A stretch of 64,000 nt of DNA, taken from CBDIDH01 sp965277595. Lineage in GTDB: Bacteria > Planctomycetota > Planctomycetia > Isosphaerales > Isosphaeraceae. The stretch covers positions 1,612,001-1,676,000 of the forward strand of contig CBDIDH010000001.1 in assembly GCA_965277595.1 (NCBI GenBank), in the 5' to 3' direction. Below the pieces are notes generated by a model, which saw nothing but the letters and a program-made list of their open reading frames with translations, was not told the DNA's origin and did no database searches. Each line of letters begins with the position of its first letter. The stretch's first letter is position 1. This document shows, piece after piece, positions 55,101 to 62,919 of this stretch. A program made the translations under genes and the position numbers.

Positions 55101-57259
55101 GAAATGGCTCAACTCATCATGGGAACGGTCACGCCTTGACCAATGGGCATTCGCAACGTCTGACGCAAACGCAGCCTCCGCCTGTTGTAAATCGGGCCTT
55201 TCCCGACGCGGAAATAGCCCGGCAAGTTGGAGACGAAGGCTCGCTTCTCGAATACTTCCGAACAATGGACCTCTTTCTGGAAACGCAACGCGAGGTGATG
55301 GAAGCCTATCTCGGTTCGCGACCGTCCGAGGAAGTAATCATCTTCAACGAGCCACCGCCGGTTATTCCTTCCCAAACACATGTGTTGGCCTCGTCAACGC
55401 AAACATCCAGTCAAACGAACATTAATTCAGAGAATGACGTTCGCACCCTTTTGCTCGCGGAAGTCAGCAAAAGAACAGGTTATCCGCGAGAGATGCTCGA
55501 TCTGGACTACGACATGGAAGGCGACCTCGGAATCGATTCGATCAAGCGGGTGGAAATTCTCGGCCAGATGCAGTCGGAAGGGTTTCTTCCCGAGGGTATG
55601 GCGATGGAATCGCTCTCGCGATGCAGGACACTTGGTCAGGTGGTCGCGGTCCTGGAAAAAGGGAGAAACGCACAGAGATCGTCGACGATTCAACTCCCCT
55701 GGCCAGGCGAGATCGAGCGTTATTTGGAAGGGCGCGAACTCGTTGCCGTCCGCTGGCTTGATCGCCACGATGACCCCGTCGCCGAACAGCATACGCTGGG
55801 TGGTCGGAGGCTTTCCCGGATCGACGTGGATCGACTGGGCCTCCCGGTCGTACCGTTTACCGTGATGGCCGAGATGCTGGCGCAGGGGGCGACGGTCCTG
55901 GCGCCGGGAATGGTGGTTGTCGGGCTTCAGGACGTGCAGGCGAATCGCTGGCTTACCTACGGCGAAGAAGGACCGGTCGCTCTCGAAGTTCACGCCGTGC
56001 GCGAACCAGGCCATAACGAGATTCGCGTGTCGATCCGGAATCGGGGACGCGCGGGATTGGCTGATGAACAGACGGTCGCGGGTGTTGTGATCGTGGCGGA
56101 TCGTCGCGAAAAAGGTCCGATTGCAGAGGAGTTTTCGCTGGAAGATGGCGGAACGTGCCGATTCACCGCCCTAGAGCTTTACAACGATCAATGGCTCTTT
56201 CATGGACCCATGCTTCAGGCGCTCACGCATGTTGGCGCATCATCGCCTAAAGGAATTGAAGGGACAATCAAGGTCCTGCCAAGACGCGATCTCTTCCCGG
56301 CGCGAGACTGGCCGACCTTGCATACCGACCCGATCGTGCTTGACACCTTCACGCACCTTCTGGGTTGCTGGGGCCTGGACAAACAGGCGGGTGAAGAGGG
56401 CGACGTGATTTTTCCGCTACGGATGGCCACCCTGAAGATTTTTGGAGATGATCCGGCCGAGGGTTCCGCGATTGCCTGCCAGATCAAGATCGTGGAAATC
56501 AGCCGACATCGCATCAAGGTGAATGCCACCCTCGTCGGACCCGATGGCCGCGTATGGATGTCGATTGATGGCTGGGAAGACTGGCGGTTTTACTGGCCAG
56601 GGCGCTATCGTGACGTCCTGCGATCTCCCGACCGGATCATGCTCGGCGACATGGTCGAGCCGTCCCGTTCCGGCCTGTGCGCTGTTTTGATCGAGCCGCC
56701 CGGAGATATGTTGAAACCAGTCTGGGGCGATGTGATGGAGTGGTGTTTGTTGAGCCCGGCCGAACGCGTCTTGAATCAGACCGATCATCGGATCGATCCG
56801 GCCCGAACGTGGGCCAAAATCGCCGCCAAGGAAGCCGCGCGGAGGATCATGCTTGATCGTGGCGAGACCCCCGTATATCCGGCTGACCTGGAAATTCGAG
56901 ACACTATCGACGGGCGCTGGCATCTCTACTCACGCATCGATTTCGAACGGAATGACCTTCCAAGCGTGGCCTTCGCCGCGGCTGAAGGTGTGGCGATTGC
57001 AATAGCCTCTGTTGACCCCGACGTGAAGATTGGCCTGGCGATCGAACGAGTCGAGGGGATTGATGAACGTGAATCGCGGCGGAAATTGGCACGAAAAGCC
57101 GCTGGTCTGAAATCGATCGCAACTATTCTTGAGGAAAACTGGGAATCGGGAGAGATCCTCCTTCAAGGGACGGAAACATCGGAGATACTTTGCGGGACGG
57201 CGAGGCGGGGCGATCTGGTCTGGGCCTGGACAATGCAAGGTCAAGGAGTATCTATATGA
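52160..57259 (+). CDS. PKS/PUFA-synthase-like megaenzyme: KS(Cys to Ser)-AT-ACP-DH-PPTase-like
   Basis: 1699 residues. The N-terminal KS has Ser218 in place of the active Cys (DAASASSLV), while the His residues remain (EGHGLGV, LIGHAMP), so it resembles a chain-length factor. AT: FPGEGSQ and Ser684 (GHSSGEF), with RAYHT replacing the usual FHS. ACP: LGIDSIKRVEI, Ser1127. A double-hotdog DH follows with His1211 (EQHTLGGRR) and Asp1395 (VLDTFTH). From ~1527 to the end is an AcpS/PPTase-like segment (SPAERVL...AAKEAARRI...). Its GIDIE-type metal site reads GLAIE (Ala1627), and the SISH-type motif is degenerate. The protein probably pairs with the upstream synthase as the CLF/DH chain of one complex. 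Start and stop both overlap neighbouring genes by ATGA. Confidence 0.9.
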   Translation: MNRPNRSKRPRPMNVAIVGMACRFAGAPDLATYWKNLVAGRSSLSDVPADRWDVSVFCDPDVSANDRVPTARGGYLNDPIGFDPIKYGIMPLAVEGGEPEQFLVLDAARSALDDAGMLSGVPKGVRTEVVIGRGNYFNRGNLTRLQHGRIVAQTLKILRDLHPDWTNSELEAVRNDLKSSLPPFEAGTIPGQITNATAGRIVDRLDLSGASYVVDAASASSLVAVDLATRALLDRRADLALAAGVYLQPDVDFPMVFHCLKALSRRGEARPFARSADGTLPGEGVGVLVLKRRDDAERDGDRVYAVIQGVGIASDGRASGLAAPSARGHARAIRSAYRRAGIDPASVDLIEGHGLGVPASDRAELRALNAVFPRSKHGKRTLGAVSGLIGHAMPAAGMAGLIKTALCLYHRLLPPTPHADEPHPLLSGDEATFALNPTARPWIHGDESHPRRAGVNAFGFAGINTHAILEEHAKSADGITRGCMNDWETEAILLGAPDRARWVELADALIAWLDTAENARVPLKDLAFTLNTGQGQFPFRVGLVVGSTADLSTRLKMLLARIANPTCRSVRDARGSYFWEESLSSPGRLAFLFPGEGSQYPGMLADLCPHFPEVRAVLDTSERIALEQGHRHRPSEQLFGASKEFEAGLWDVETAVNVVLSSQWALYQLLIRLGLRPDAVLGHSSGEFLALAAAGVVTSDRVFEDRLGDLATVLKRLEESGQVPTASLVAVAANRDRVADACREAGGRVEIAIDNCPHQVVIAGDEKDVADVSARLRSRGILLDALPFQRAYHTARFSRALTPIRAFFGDLMMRSPKMPVYSCATSAPMGQDVETVRRLAVDQWISPVNFRSTIEAMHTDGFRIFVEVGARGNLTGFVEDTLRGRPHFGVAANLARRSGLTQLNHLVASIYAQGVPVQVDHLYARRRPCRIDLAADFQVPTAGPHLVVGFPEMSLSEAIIDRLQTSRRIEFEPISNGVHNGNGSTHHGNGHALTNGHSQRLTQTQPPPVVNRAFPDAEIARQVGDEGSLLEYFRTMDLFLETQREVMEAYLGSRPSEEVIIFNEPPPVIPSQTHVLASSTQTSSQTNINSENDVRTLLLAEVSKRTGYPREMLDLDYDMEGDLGIDSIKRVEILGQMQSEGFLPEGMAMESLSRCRTLGQVVAVLEKGRNAQRSSTIQLPWPGEIERYLEGRELVAVRWLDRHDDPVAEQHTLGGRRLSRIDVDRLGLPVVPFTVMAEMLAQGATVLAPGMVVVGLQDVQANRWLTYGEEGPVALEVHAVREPGHNEIRVSIRNRGRAGLADEQTVAGVVIVADRREKGPIAEEFSLEDGGTCRFTALELYNDQWLFHGPMLQALTHVGASSPKGIEGTIKVLPRRDLFPARDWPTLHTDPIVLDTFTHLLGCWGLDKQAGEEGDVIFPLRMATLKIFGDDPAEGSAIACQIKIVEISRHRIKVNATLVGPDGRVWMSIDGWEDWRFYWPGRYRDVLRSPDRIMLGDMVEPSRSGLCAVLIEPPGDMLKPVWGDVMEWCLLSPAERVLNQTDHRIDPARTWAKIAAKEAARRIMLDRGETPVYPADLEIRDTIDGRWHLYSRIDFERNDLPSVAFAAAEGVAIAIASVDPDVKIGLAIERVEGIDERESRRKLARKAAGLKSIATILEENWESGEILLQGTETSEILCGTARRGDLVWAWTMQGQGVSI

Positions 57260-57543
57260 GTATCCTTCAGGCGGACCAGATTCTCGATGTTCTGACCGGG
57301 ATTTTTCGAGACTTTCACGGCCGGGAATATTCTGGACCCATCGGCGTGGAAACCATGTTCTTTGCCGACATGGGTCTGGCGTCGATTGATGCGGTCGTAC
57401 TAGGCGAGACGCTCGAATCACACTACGGCTGCAAGCTTCCCTTTGGCGACTTGATGGCCGAGCTGGGGAAGAAGACCGACCGTGACATCAAGATCGGCGA
57501 ACTCGTTGATTTTCTTCAGAGGCACCTGAATCCGCGTGACTGA
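57256..57543 (+). CDS. Stand-alone acyl carrier protein
   Basis: 95 residues with the four-helix ACP pattern and the phosphopantetheine site Ser43 in FADMGLASIDAVVLGE. A free ACP beside two ACP-containing megasynthases suggests it receives or supplies an acyl group, for example as starter carrier or for off-loading. The start at 57256 overlaps the synthase stop (ATGA). The next gene starts 12 bases after its stop. Confidence 0.9.
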   Translation: MSILQADQILDVLTGIFRDFHGREYSGPIGVETMFFADMGLASIDAVVLGETLESHYGCKLPFGDLMAELGKKTDRDIKIGELVDFLQRHLNPRD

Positions 57544-57554
57544 GGCTGATTGCC

Positions 57555-58412
57555 ATGCCTTTCACAACCGTCAATCGATTGAAATTTCACTATCAGCAAG
57601 CAGGCGCCGGGCCTGAGATCGTCTTGATCCACGGGGTCACGGGTGATCTCTCGATCTGGTTACTTTGCAAGGCCTTGCAAACGCTTTCGGCACGTTACCG
57701 CGTGACCGCGTATGACCTTCGCGGCCACGGCTACAGCGATGCACCGGCGTCGGGTTACACGTCGGCCGACCACGCCGCCGACCTCTTCGCCTTGATGGAC
57801 GATTTGGGTCTGGGTCGAGCGGCGATCGTCGGTCATAGCTTTGGCGGAGTCGTCGCGGCGCACGCGGCGGTTCTGGCTCCTGAGCGGGTCGAATCGTTGG
57901 TGCTTTCTGATCCGTATTTTCCCGCGCTTCGGCATCTGGAAGACGTGAGCAAGTGGGGACACTGGCAAAACTTTCGAGACGAGGCCAGACGAGCGGGTGT
58001 CGAACTCTCGGATGAACACTGGTATGATGTCGGCAAATTTTTTGATCAGGTTTTGCACCTTGATGGCGATCGACTTCTCAAATTCCGGCGCGAGGTTGGT
58101 CTGCCAGCCTTGAATCGGTTGCTACGACTTGGCAAGACAACCTGTGGCGACGACACAAAAATTCCCGCCGGTCTCACTGCGGAATTGATTGGCGGGATCA
58201 AGATCCCGACACTTGCCGTTTATGGTGAGCACTCGCCCTTTCTCGCGACCGCGGAATATTTATCTGCCCACCTCCCCAGTTGTCGGACCGCCATCATTCC
58301 CGAGGCGAAACATCGGGCTCCCGAGGAGAATCCCGAGGGATTCGTTCGCGTGCTTCAAGAATTTTTCGGTCTGGAAGAGGTTATCGCAAAGTCGGAATCG
58401 GCCGTCGCCTGA
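57555..58412 (+). CDS. Alpha/beta hydrolase (possible off-loading thioesterase)
   Basis: 285 residues. The alpha/beta hydrolase core is visible: oxyanion region LIHGVTGDLS, YDLRGHGYSDAP, nucleophile Ser95 in VGHSFGGVVAAHAA, and a late His in EAKHRAPEENPEG. Members act as esterases, thioesterases, C-C hydrolases or haloperoxidases. In this operon, release of the polyketide or lipid chain from an ACP is a reasonable inference but is not shown. No signal peptide; cytoplasmic. Confidence 0.85.
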   Translation: MPFTTVNRLKFHYQQAGAGPEIVLIHGVTGDLSIWLLCKALQTLSARYRVTAYDLRGHGYSDAPASGYTSADHAADLFALMDDLGLGRAAIVGHSFGGVVAAHAAVLAPERVESLVLSDPYFPALRHLEDVSKWGHWQNFRDEARRAGVELSDEHWYDVGKFFDQVLHLDGDRLLKFRREVGLPALNRLLRLGKTTCGDDTKIPAGLTAELIGGIKIPTLAVYGEHSPFLATAEYLSAHLPSCRTAIIPEAKHRAPEENPEGFVRVLQEFFGLEEVIAKSESAVA

Positions 58413-58429
58413 AAGGCCAGCCAAGTTTT

Positions 58430-59242
58430 ATGGGATGGTTTCGCAAAAATAAGCATAGGACTGGCTCAGGCGGCACGGTTTTTCTGACCGGCGCGGCGCG
58501 TGGGATCGGTCGCGCAACAGCTTTTGCGCTGGTGAAGCGTGGGTACAAGGTCGGCCTCGTCGATCGCGATGAAGACTTGCTCAAAACGGTATCCGAAGAG
58601 TTATCAGGGATTGGCGGCGCTGTTGTGGCGCGACCGGCGGACGTCTGCGAGAGTGAATCGTTGAAGTCCGCCGTCCATGACGTTGAAGAGGCGATCGGAC
58701 CGATTGAGAATGTGATCGCCTGCGCGGGTGTTGGGCATCTTGCCTCGGTTCTTGATATGAACCTGGAAGGTTTTCGATTGATGCTTGATGTGAACGTCCT
58801 CGGTGTGGCGCGGACGATCGAGGCCGTCTTGCCGGGGATGTTCGCGCGAAAACGGGGACATATTGTCGGGATTTCGAGCGTGGCGGGGTTTCGAGGTATG
58901 CCCTGGATGCCAGGTTATTCGGCGTCCAAGGCGGCCTTGACGACCTACCTCGAAGCACTGCGGCCGGCCTTGAAAATTCGAGGGGTGACCGTCACCACGC
59001 TTTATCCAGGCTTTGTTCGCACCGGGATGACCATCGAGACCCCTTTTCGCAGGCCGATGCCAATGCTCGAACCCGAAGAGGCGGCCCGTTATATTGTTCA
59101 CGCGGTCGAGACTCGGCCGCGCGACTACATCTTCCCGGCCTCGGCACGGTTGGGGATGGGCTTCTTGCGACGCCTTCCCCCTCGGGCGTTCGACTATTGC
59201 ATGGACAAGGCCGGGCCCGAAGCGCTCACGACTCCTTTCTGA
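58430..59242 (+). CDS. Short-chain dehydrogenase/reductase
   Basis: 270 residues of classical SDR: cofactor motif TGAARGIGRATA (residues 20-31), ACAGVG (NNAG-like), catalytic Ser region GISSVAGFRG, and YSASK with Tyr163 and Lys167. The C-terminal MLEPEEAARYIVHAVETRPRDYIFP resembles SDRs that act on long acyl substrates. It may reduce a 3-keto or alcohol group of the operon's product. The ATG at 58430 was chosen as the nearest start to the Rossmann fold; the upstream extension overlaps the hydrolase gene. Confidence 0.88.
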   Translation: MGWFRKNKHRTGSGGTVFLTGAARGIGRATAFALVKRGYKVGLVDRDEDLLKTVSEELSGIGGAVVARPADVCESESLKSAVHDVEEAIGPIENVIACAGVGHLASVLDMNLEGFRLMLDVNVLGVARTIEAVLPGMFARKRGHIVGISSVAGFRGMPWMPGYSASKAALTTYLEALRPALKIRGVTVTTLYPGFVRTGMTIETPFRRPMPMLEPEEAARYIVHAVETRPRDYIFPASARLGMGFLRRLPPRAFDYCMDKAGPEALTTPF

Positions 59243-59255
59243 ATGAGGCCCGTTG

Positions 59256-60071
59256 ATGCCCGCCCTTCTGGACATTCGCCCCCCGACACTTGCGAGCCTG
59301 ACTCGCTGCCTTGCCTGTTCCGGCAGGCTCGACGAGGGTGAGGTCTGCGCGGACTGCGGCAGGATCTATCCGGAGGTCAACGGCATTCTTCAGGCGATCG
59401 GTCCACTGTCGGGAACGAATCGGGTGGCCGCGGCCTTTTATGAGAGTGAAGCCTGGGCTCGTTTCAAGTTCTGGGAAGAGGTCTTTCTTGCTTTTCAAGG
59501 GCCGGGACAAGCCGCGGCGCGTGGGCAGGTGCTCCGTCATTTGCCCGTGAAGCGATCGGCCCGCGTTCTTGAAGTGGGGATTGGTGACGGCGAGAACATC
59601 AACCTACTTCCTGATCGGTGGGACGTTCTGGGAGTGGATCTCGCGCAAGGGCGTCTCGAAATCTGCAAGCAACGATTTCCGAAAATGACAGGCCGGCTTG
59701 TTCGCGCCGAGGCAGAGAGTTTGCCCTTTGAGGACGGCGTTTTTGACGCGGTCTTCACCGTTGGCGGGATCAATTACTTTCGCGATCCCTCCCGGGCACT
59801 CCGCGAGATGCGTCGCGTTGCCAGACCAGGTGCGACCTTGATTGTGGCGGATGAACGCCCTGATCTCTATCGGTTCGGCCTGGGACATATCCTCGGCCTG
59901 GAGGGGCTTGACCGTTTCTGGCTAGGCTTGACGGGGCTGGATCGTGAGTTCGTGGCGATGGTCTTGGATACCCCGCCGGGTGTCGAAAAGGCTGCGCAGA
60001 GGGAATGGCCGAATCATCGGCGCTCGCCGATCTGGAACAGGCTCGGTTACTGTCTTGTTGATATCCGATAA
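59256..60071 (+). CDS. Zinc-ribbon/SAM methyltransferase, copy A
   Basis: 271 residues. The N-terminal ~50 residues carry two CxxC pairs (CLACSG, CADCG) and end VNGILQAIG, like a Trm112/RlmA-type zinc ribbon. The class I methyltransferase motif follows: VLEVGIGDGENINLL, a GVDLA strand end, AEAESLPFEDGVFDAVFTVGGINYFRDP and VARPGATLIVADE. It is paralogous to the next gene over its full length. In the operon, methylation of a lipid headgroup or hydroxyl is inferred. Confidence 0.88.
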   Translation: MPALLDIRPPTLASLTRCLACSGRLDEGEVCADCGRIYPEVNGILQAIGPLSGTNRVAAAFYESEAWARFKFWEEVFLAFQGPGQAAARGQVLRHLPVKRSARVLEVGIGDGENINLLPDRWDVLGVDLAQGRLEICKQRFPKMTGRLVRAEAESLPFEDGVFDAVFTVGGINYFRDPSRALREMRRVARPGATLIVADERPDLYRFGLGHILGLEGLDRFWLGLTGLDREFVAMVLDTPPGVEKAAQREWPNHRRSPIWNRLGYCLVDIR

Positions 60072-60092
60072 CGACGGAAGTGAGGCGACCTC

Positions 60093-60932
60093 ATGGCGAT
60101 GACGACCGAGACGACCGCCGGCCGTTGGACGGCTGATCCCGACCTGCTCCGCTGCGTGGCCTGCCTCGGCACGCTCGCGGATTCGGAAACGGGTCTGTCG
60201 TGCAAGAGTTGTGGGGCCGATTACCCCGTCCGCGACGGCGTGCTTGTCGTCAAGGATGAGCCGACGGCGGACAACAAGATTGCCCGAGATTTTTATAACA
60301 GCAAACTCTGGCCCAAATTTCGGATCTGGGAACGCCTTTTCTGGTTTTGCAACGGCGGTCAGCGGAAATCGCGCGACGTGATTCTCCGCAATTTGCCCAG
60401 CGATTCGGGCCTTCGGCTGCTTGACATCGCGATTGGCGACGGCGTTTACACGTCGTGGCTTCCAAGCGATTGGCAGGTCATCGGTCTTGATGTTTCCACC
60501 TCGCAACTTACCGCCTGCAAGGCCCGAAACGCGGGCCGCGACCTGAAATTGATTCTTGGCGAGGCCGAGTCGCTCCCCTTTCACGACCGACAGTTTGACG
60601 CCGTGCTGAGCATTGGTGGATTCAATCATTTCAATGATCCTGAAGGAGCCCTACGCGAGATGGCCCGCGTGGCGAAACCGGGGGCGATGGTCGTGATCTC
60701 GGACGAGATGCCGGACATGACCAATCGGATGCTCGGCCACAAGATCGGCCTGCCCGGGATGGACCGCTGGATCGTCTCGAAGTTGATGAATCTTGGGGAC
60801 GACTTCACCGACCTGGTTGAGCGGCATCGCGACCTTGACATTGCGGCGATCGGTCGCGGGGTCCTGAACGAGAGCCATTATGAAGCGATCTGGCGGGGCG
60901 GCGGATATGTCATGGTCGGCCAGGCCCCTTGA
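60093..60932 (+). CDS. Zinc-ribbon/SAM methyltransferase, copy B
   Basis: 279 residues, same architecture as the preceding gene: CVACLG...CKSCGADYPVRDGVLVV ribbon, then LLDIAIGDGVYTSWL, a GLDVS strand end, GEAESLPFHDRQFDAVLSIGGFNHFNDPEGALREM and VAKPGAMVVISDE. The two copies share the segment order and the unusual GG(I/F)N.F.DP...ALREM block but differ in much of the rest, so the duplication is old. Two sequential or position-specific methylations are plausible. AGTGAGGCG precedes the ATG. Confidence 0.88.
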   Translation: MAMTTETTAGRWTADPDLLRCVACLGTLADSETGLSCKSCGADYPVRDGVLVVKDEPTADNKIARDFYNSKLWPKFRIWERLFWFCNGGQRKSRDVILRNLPSDSGLRLLDIAIGDGVYTSWLPSDWQVIGLDVSTSQLTACKARNAGRDLKLILGEAESLPFHDRQFDAVLSIGGFNHFNDPEGALREMARVAKPGAMVVISDEMPDMTNRMLGHKIGLPGMDRWIVSKLMNLGDDFTDLVERHRDLDIAAIGRGVLNESHYEAIWRGGGYVMVGQAP

Positions 60933-60944
60933 CCGGGAACCGCG

Positions 60945-62069
60945 ATGCGCTTCTTGACTCTCGTCGCCCGCAACCTGCTCCGCCGCGGAGTCCGCACGGC
61001 CCTGACCATTTTTGGCCTGGGCATTGGCGTTTCCGCGGTGGTCTCGCTCCTGGGAATCTCCTGGGGATTTGAACACTCGTTCATAACAATTTATGAATCG
61101 AAGGGAATTGATTTGATCGTCGTCAAGGCGGGGGTCGGCGATCGGCTCACGAGCAACCTGGACCAGAACCTTGAAGCGCGGATCGGTCAGGTTCCAGGGG
61201 TGAACCAGGCTGTCGGCTCGCTCACTGATGTTGTTTCGTTTGAAAAGGCGAACCTCGTGAGCGTTCTTGCCAACGGCTGGCAGCCCGAGAGCCTGCTTTT
61301 CCGAGGCATTCGCGTTTTGAAGGGGAGGGCCCTTCGCAAAGGGGATGGCCGGGTTGCCATGTTGGGGAGAGTTCTGGCGCTAAACCTGGAAAAAAGCGTG
61401 GGCGACACCATCGAGGTTTCGGGTGATGCGTTTCAAGTGATCGGCATTTATGAAAGTGATAGCCTTTTTGAAAATGGGGGCCTGATTGTCCCTTTAACAG
61501 TCTTGCAAACGATGATGGGACGAGACGGCGTGGTGTCGGGGTTTGTCGTCGCGGCGAATGGGCATGAAAGGGCTGAGCTGGAAGCGCTCGGTCAACGGAT
61601 TGAGGCGGCGGTTCCCGGTGTCGCGGCGGTCCCGGCGCGTGATTTCGTGCAGGGGGATAATCAGATTCGCCTGGTCAAGTCGATGGCCTGGGCGACCTCG
61701 GTCATCGCGATGGTCCTCGGTTCGGTCGGAGTCCTGAACACGATGATGATGACGGTTTTCGAGCGGACCCGCGAGATCGGCATCTTGCGGGCGCTTGGCT
61801 GGCGTCGGAAGCGTGTTCTTGGTCTTGTACTGGGCGAGGCGGCCGCGTTGGGCCTTGCGGGCTCGGTTCTGGGCACTGCGTTAGGTTATGCTGGGGTGAA
61901 AGCGCTGGCACAGACGCCGATGGCGAGTATATTCATCACGGCCGACTTGCCCCCGGCGGTCCTTGGCATCGGCATCATGCTTGGCCTGGGGCTCAGTCTC
62001 GTCGGTGGCATTTACCCGGCCGTCAGAGCGGCGGGTCTAGAGCCATCCGAGGCGCTTCGGCATGAGTGA
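60945..62069 (+). CDS. MacB/FtsX-like ABC transporter permease
   Basis: 374 residues. An N-terminal TM segment (LRRGVRTALTIFGLGIGVSAVVSLLG) is followed by a ~210-residue extracytoplasmic MacB-PCD-like domain. Three C-terminal helices of FtsX type come next, with TREIGILRALGWRRKRVLGLVLGEAAALGL between the first two. These permeases drive mechanotransmission or lipid/lipoprotein extraction rather than classic channel transport. Only one permease gene is present, so a homodimer is likely. The 3' end overlaps the ATPase gene by 8 bp. Confidence 0.9.
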   Translation: MRFLTLVARNLLRRGVRTALTIFGLGIGVSAVVSLLGISWGFEHSFITIYESKGIDLIVVKAGVGDRLTSNLDQNLEARIGQVPGVNQAVGSLTDVVSFEKANLVSVLANGWQPESLLFRGIRVLKGRALRKGDGRVAMLGRVLALNLEKSVGDTIEVSGDAFQVIGIYESDSLFENGGLIVPLTVLQTMMGRDGVVSGFVVAANGHERAELEALGQRIEAAVPGVAAVPARDFVQGDNQIRLVKSMAWATSVIAMVLGSVGVLNTMMMTVFERTREIGILRALGWRRKRVLGLVLGEAAALGLAGSVLGTALGYAGVKALAQTPMASIFITADLPPAVLGIGIMLGLGLSLVGGIYPAVRAAGLEPSEALRHE

Positions 62070-62742
62070 ATCGATGGGAAAGCCGTTGCTACGCTGTCTC
62101 GACCTCGTTCGGACCTATCCCGACGGCGACGTCCGCGCCCTTCGAGGGGTCTCGTTTGAGGTTCGCGCCGCCGATTCGCTGGCGATCACCGGGCCGAGCG
62201 GTTGCGGCAAGACGACTCTCCTGCATCTGCTCGGCGGCCTTGATGTGCCGACCTCGGGCGTCGTCGAGTACGATGGTCAGTCACTCGCCGCGATCGATCT
62301 GGACTCTTATCGCGCCCTTCAGATTGGCTTTGTCTTTCAATCATTTTATCTCTTGCCGACGTTGACCGCTCTGGAAAATGTTCAGATTCCGATGTTTGAG
62401 GCGTCCTGGTCGCGTGGCGATCGCATGGACAGGGCCAGGCGGTTGCTCGACGAGGTTGGAATGTCGCATCGACGCGATCAGTATCCGAGCCGCCTCTCGG
62501 TCGGCGAGCGGCAACGCGTGGCGATCGCCAGGGCCCTGGCCAACGAGCCGAAGGTGGTTCTCGCCGATGAACCGACCGGAAACCTCGACAGCGTCAATCA
62601 GGACGAGGTCTTGAAACTCCTGCACAGGCTCCGCCGCGAACGGTCGTTGACGCTCGTCGTCGTCACGCATAGCAACGACGTGGCCAGTTCGTGCGATCGC
62701 GTCGTTCGAATGCGCGATGGTCTGGTCGTCAGCCGCGATTGA
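62062..62742 (+). CDS. LolD/MacB-type ABC transporter ATP-binding protein
   Basis: 226 residues. Walker A GPSGCGKTTLLHLLGG, Q-loop FVFQSFYLLP, signature LSVGERQRVAIARAL (a LSGGQ variant), Walker B VVLADEPTGNLDS, H-loop VTHSN. It energises the upstream FtsX-like permease. As the last gene of the lipid-synthase operon the pair probably extracts or exports the operon's product, or a lipoprotein linked to it. No terminator was clear in the 177 bp that follow. Confidence 0.93.
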   Translation: MSESMGKPLLRCLDLVRTYPDGDVRALRGVSFEVRAADSLAITGPSGCGKTTLLHLLGGLDVPTSGVVEYDGQSLAAIDLDSYRALQIGFVFQSFYLLPTLTALENVQIPMFEASWSRGDRMDRARRLLDEVGMSHRRDQYPSRLSVGERQRVAIARALANEPKVVLADEPTGNLDSVNQDEVLKLLHRLRRERSLTLVVVTHSNDVASSCDRVVRMRDGLVVSRD

Positions 62743-62919
62743 CCGAAAACGATCGGCAGACGGTTGCCGAGCGTCGTCCCCCCTGGCAGACTGTGACACA
62801 AGAGGCGCACGCCTTTCCTCGTGTTTGTTTTCGAACGCGCGGGCGTGCGTGCGTGGGATCACAGTGCGGCAGAGATTCGATTGGAGCCCAATCGGGCCGG
62901 ATCGCCGGAGAGACTTGAG

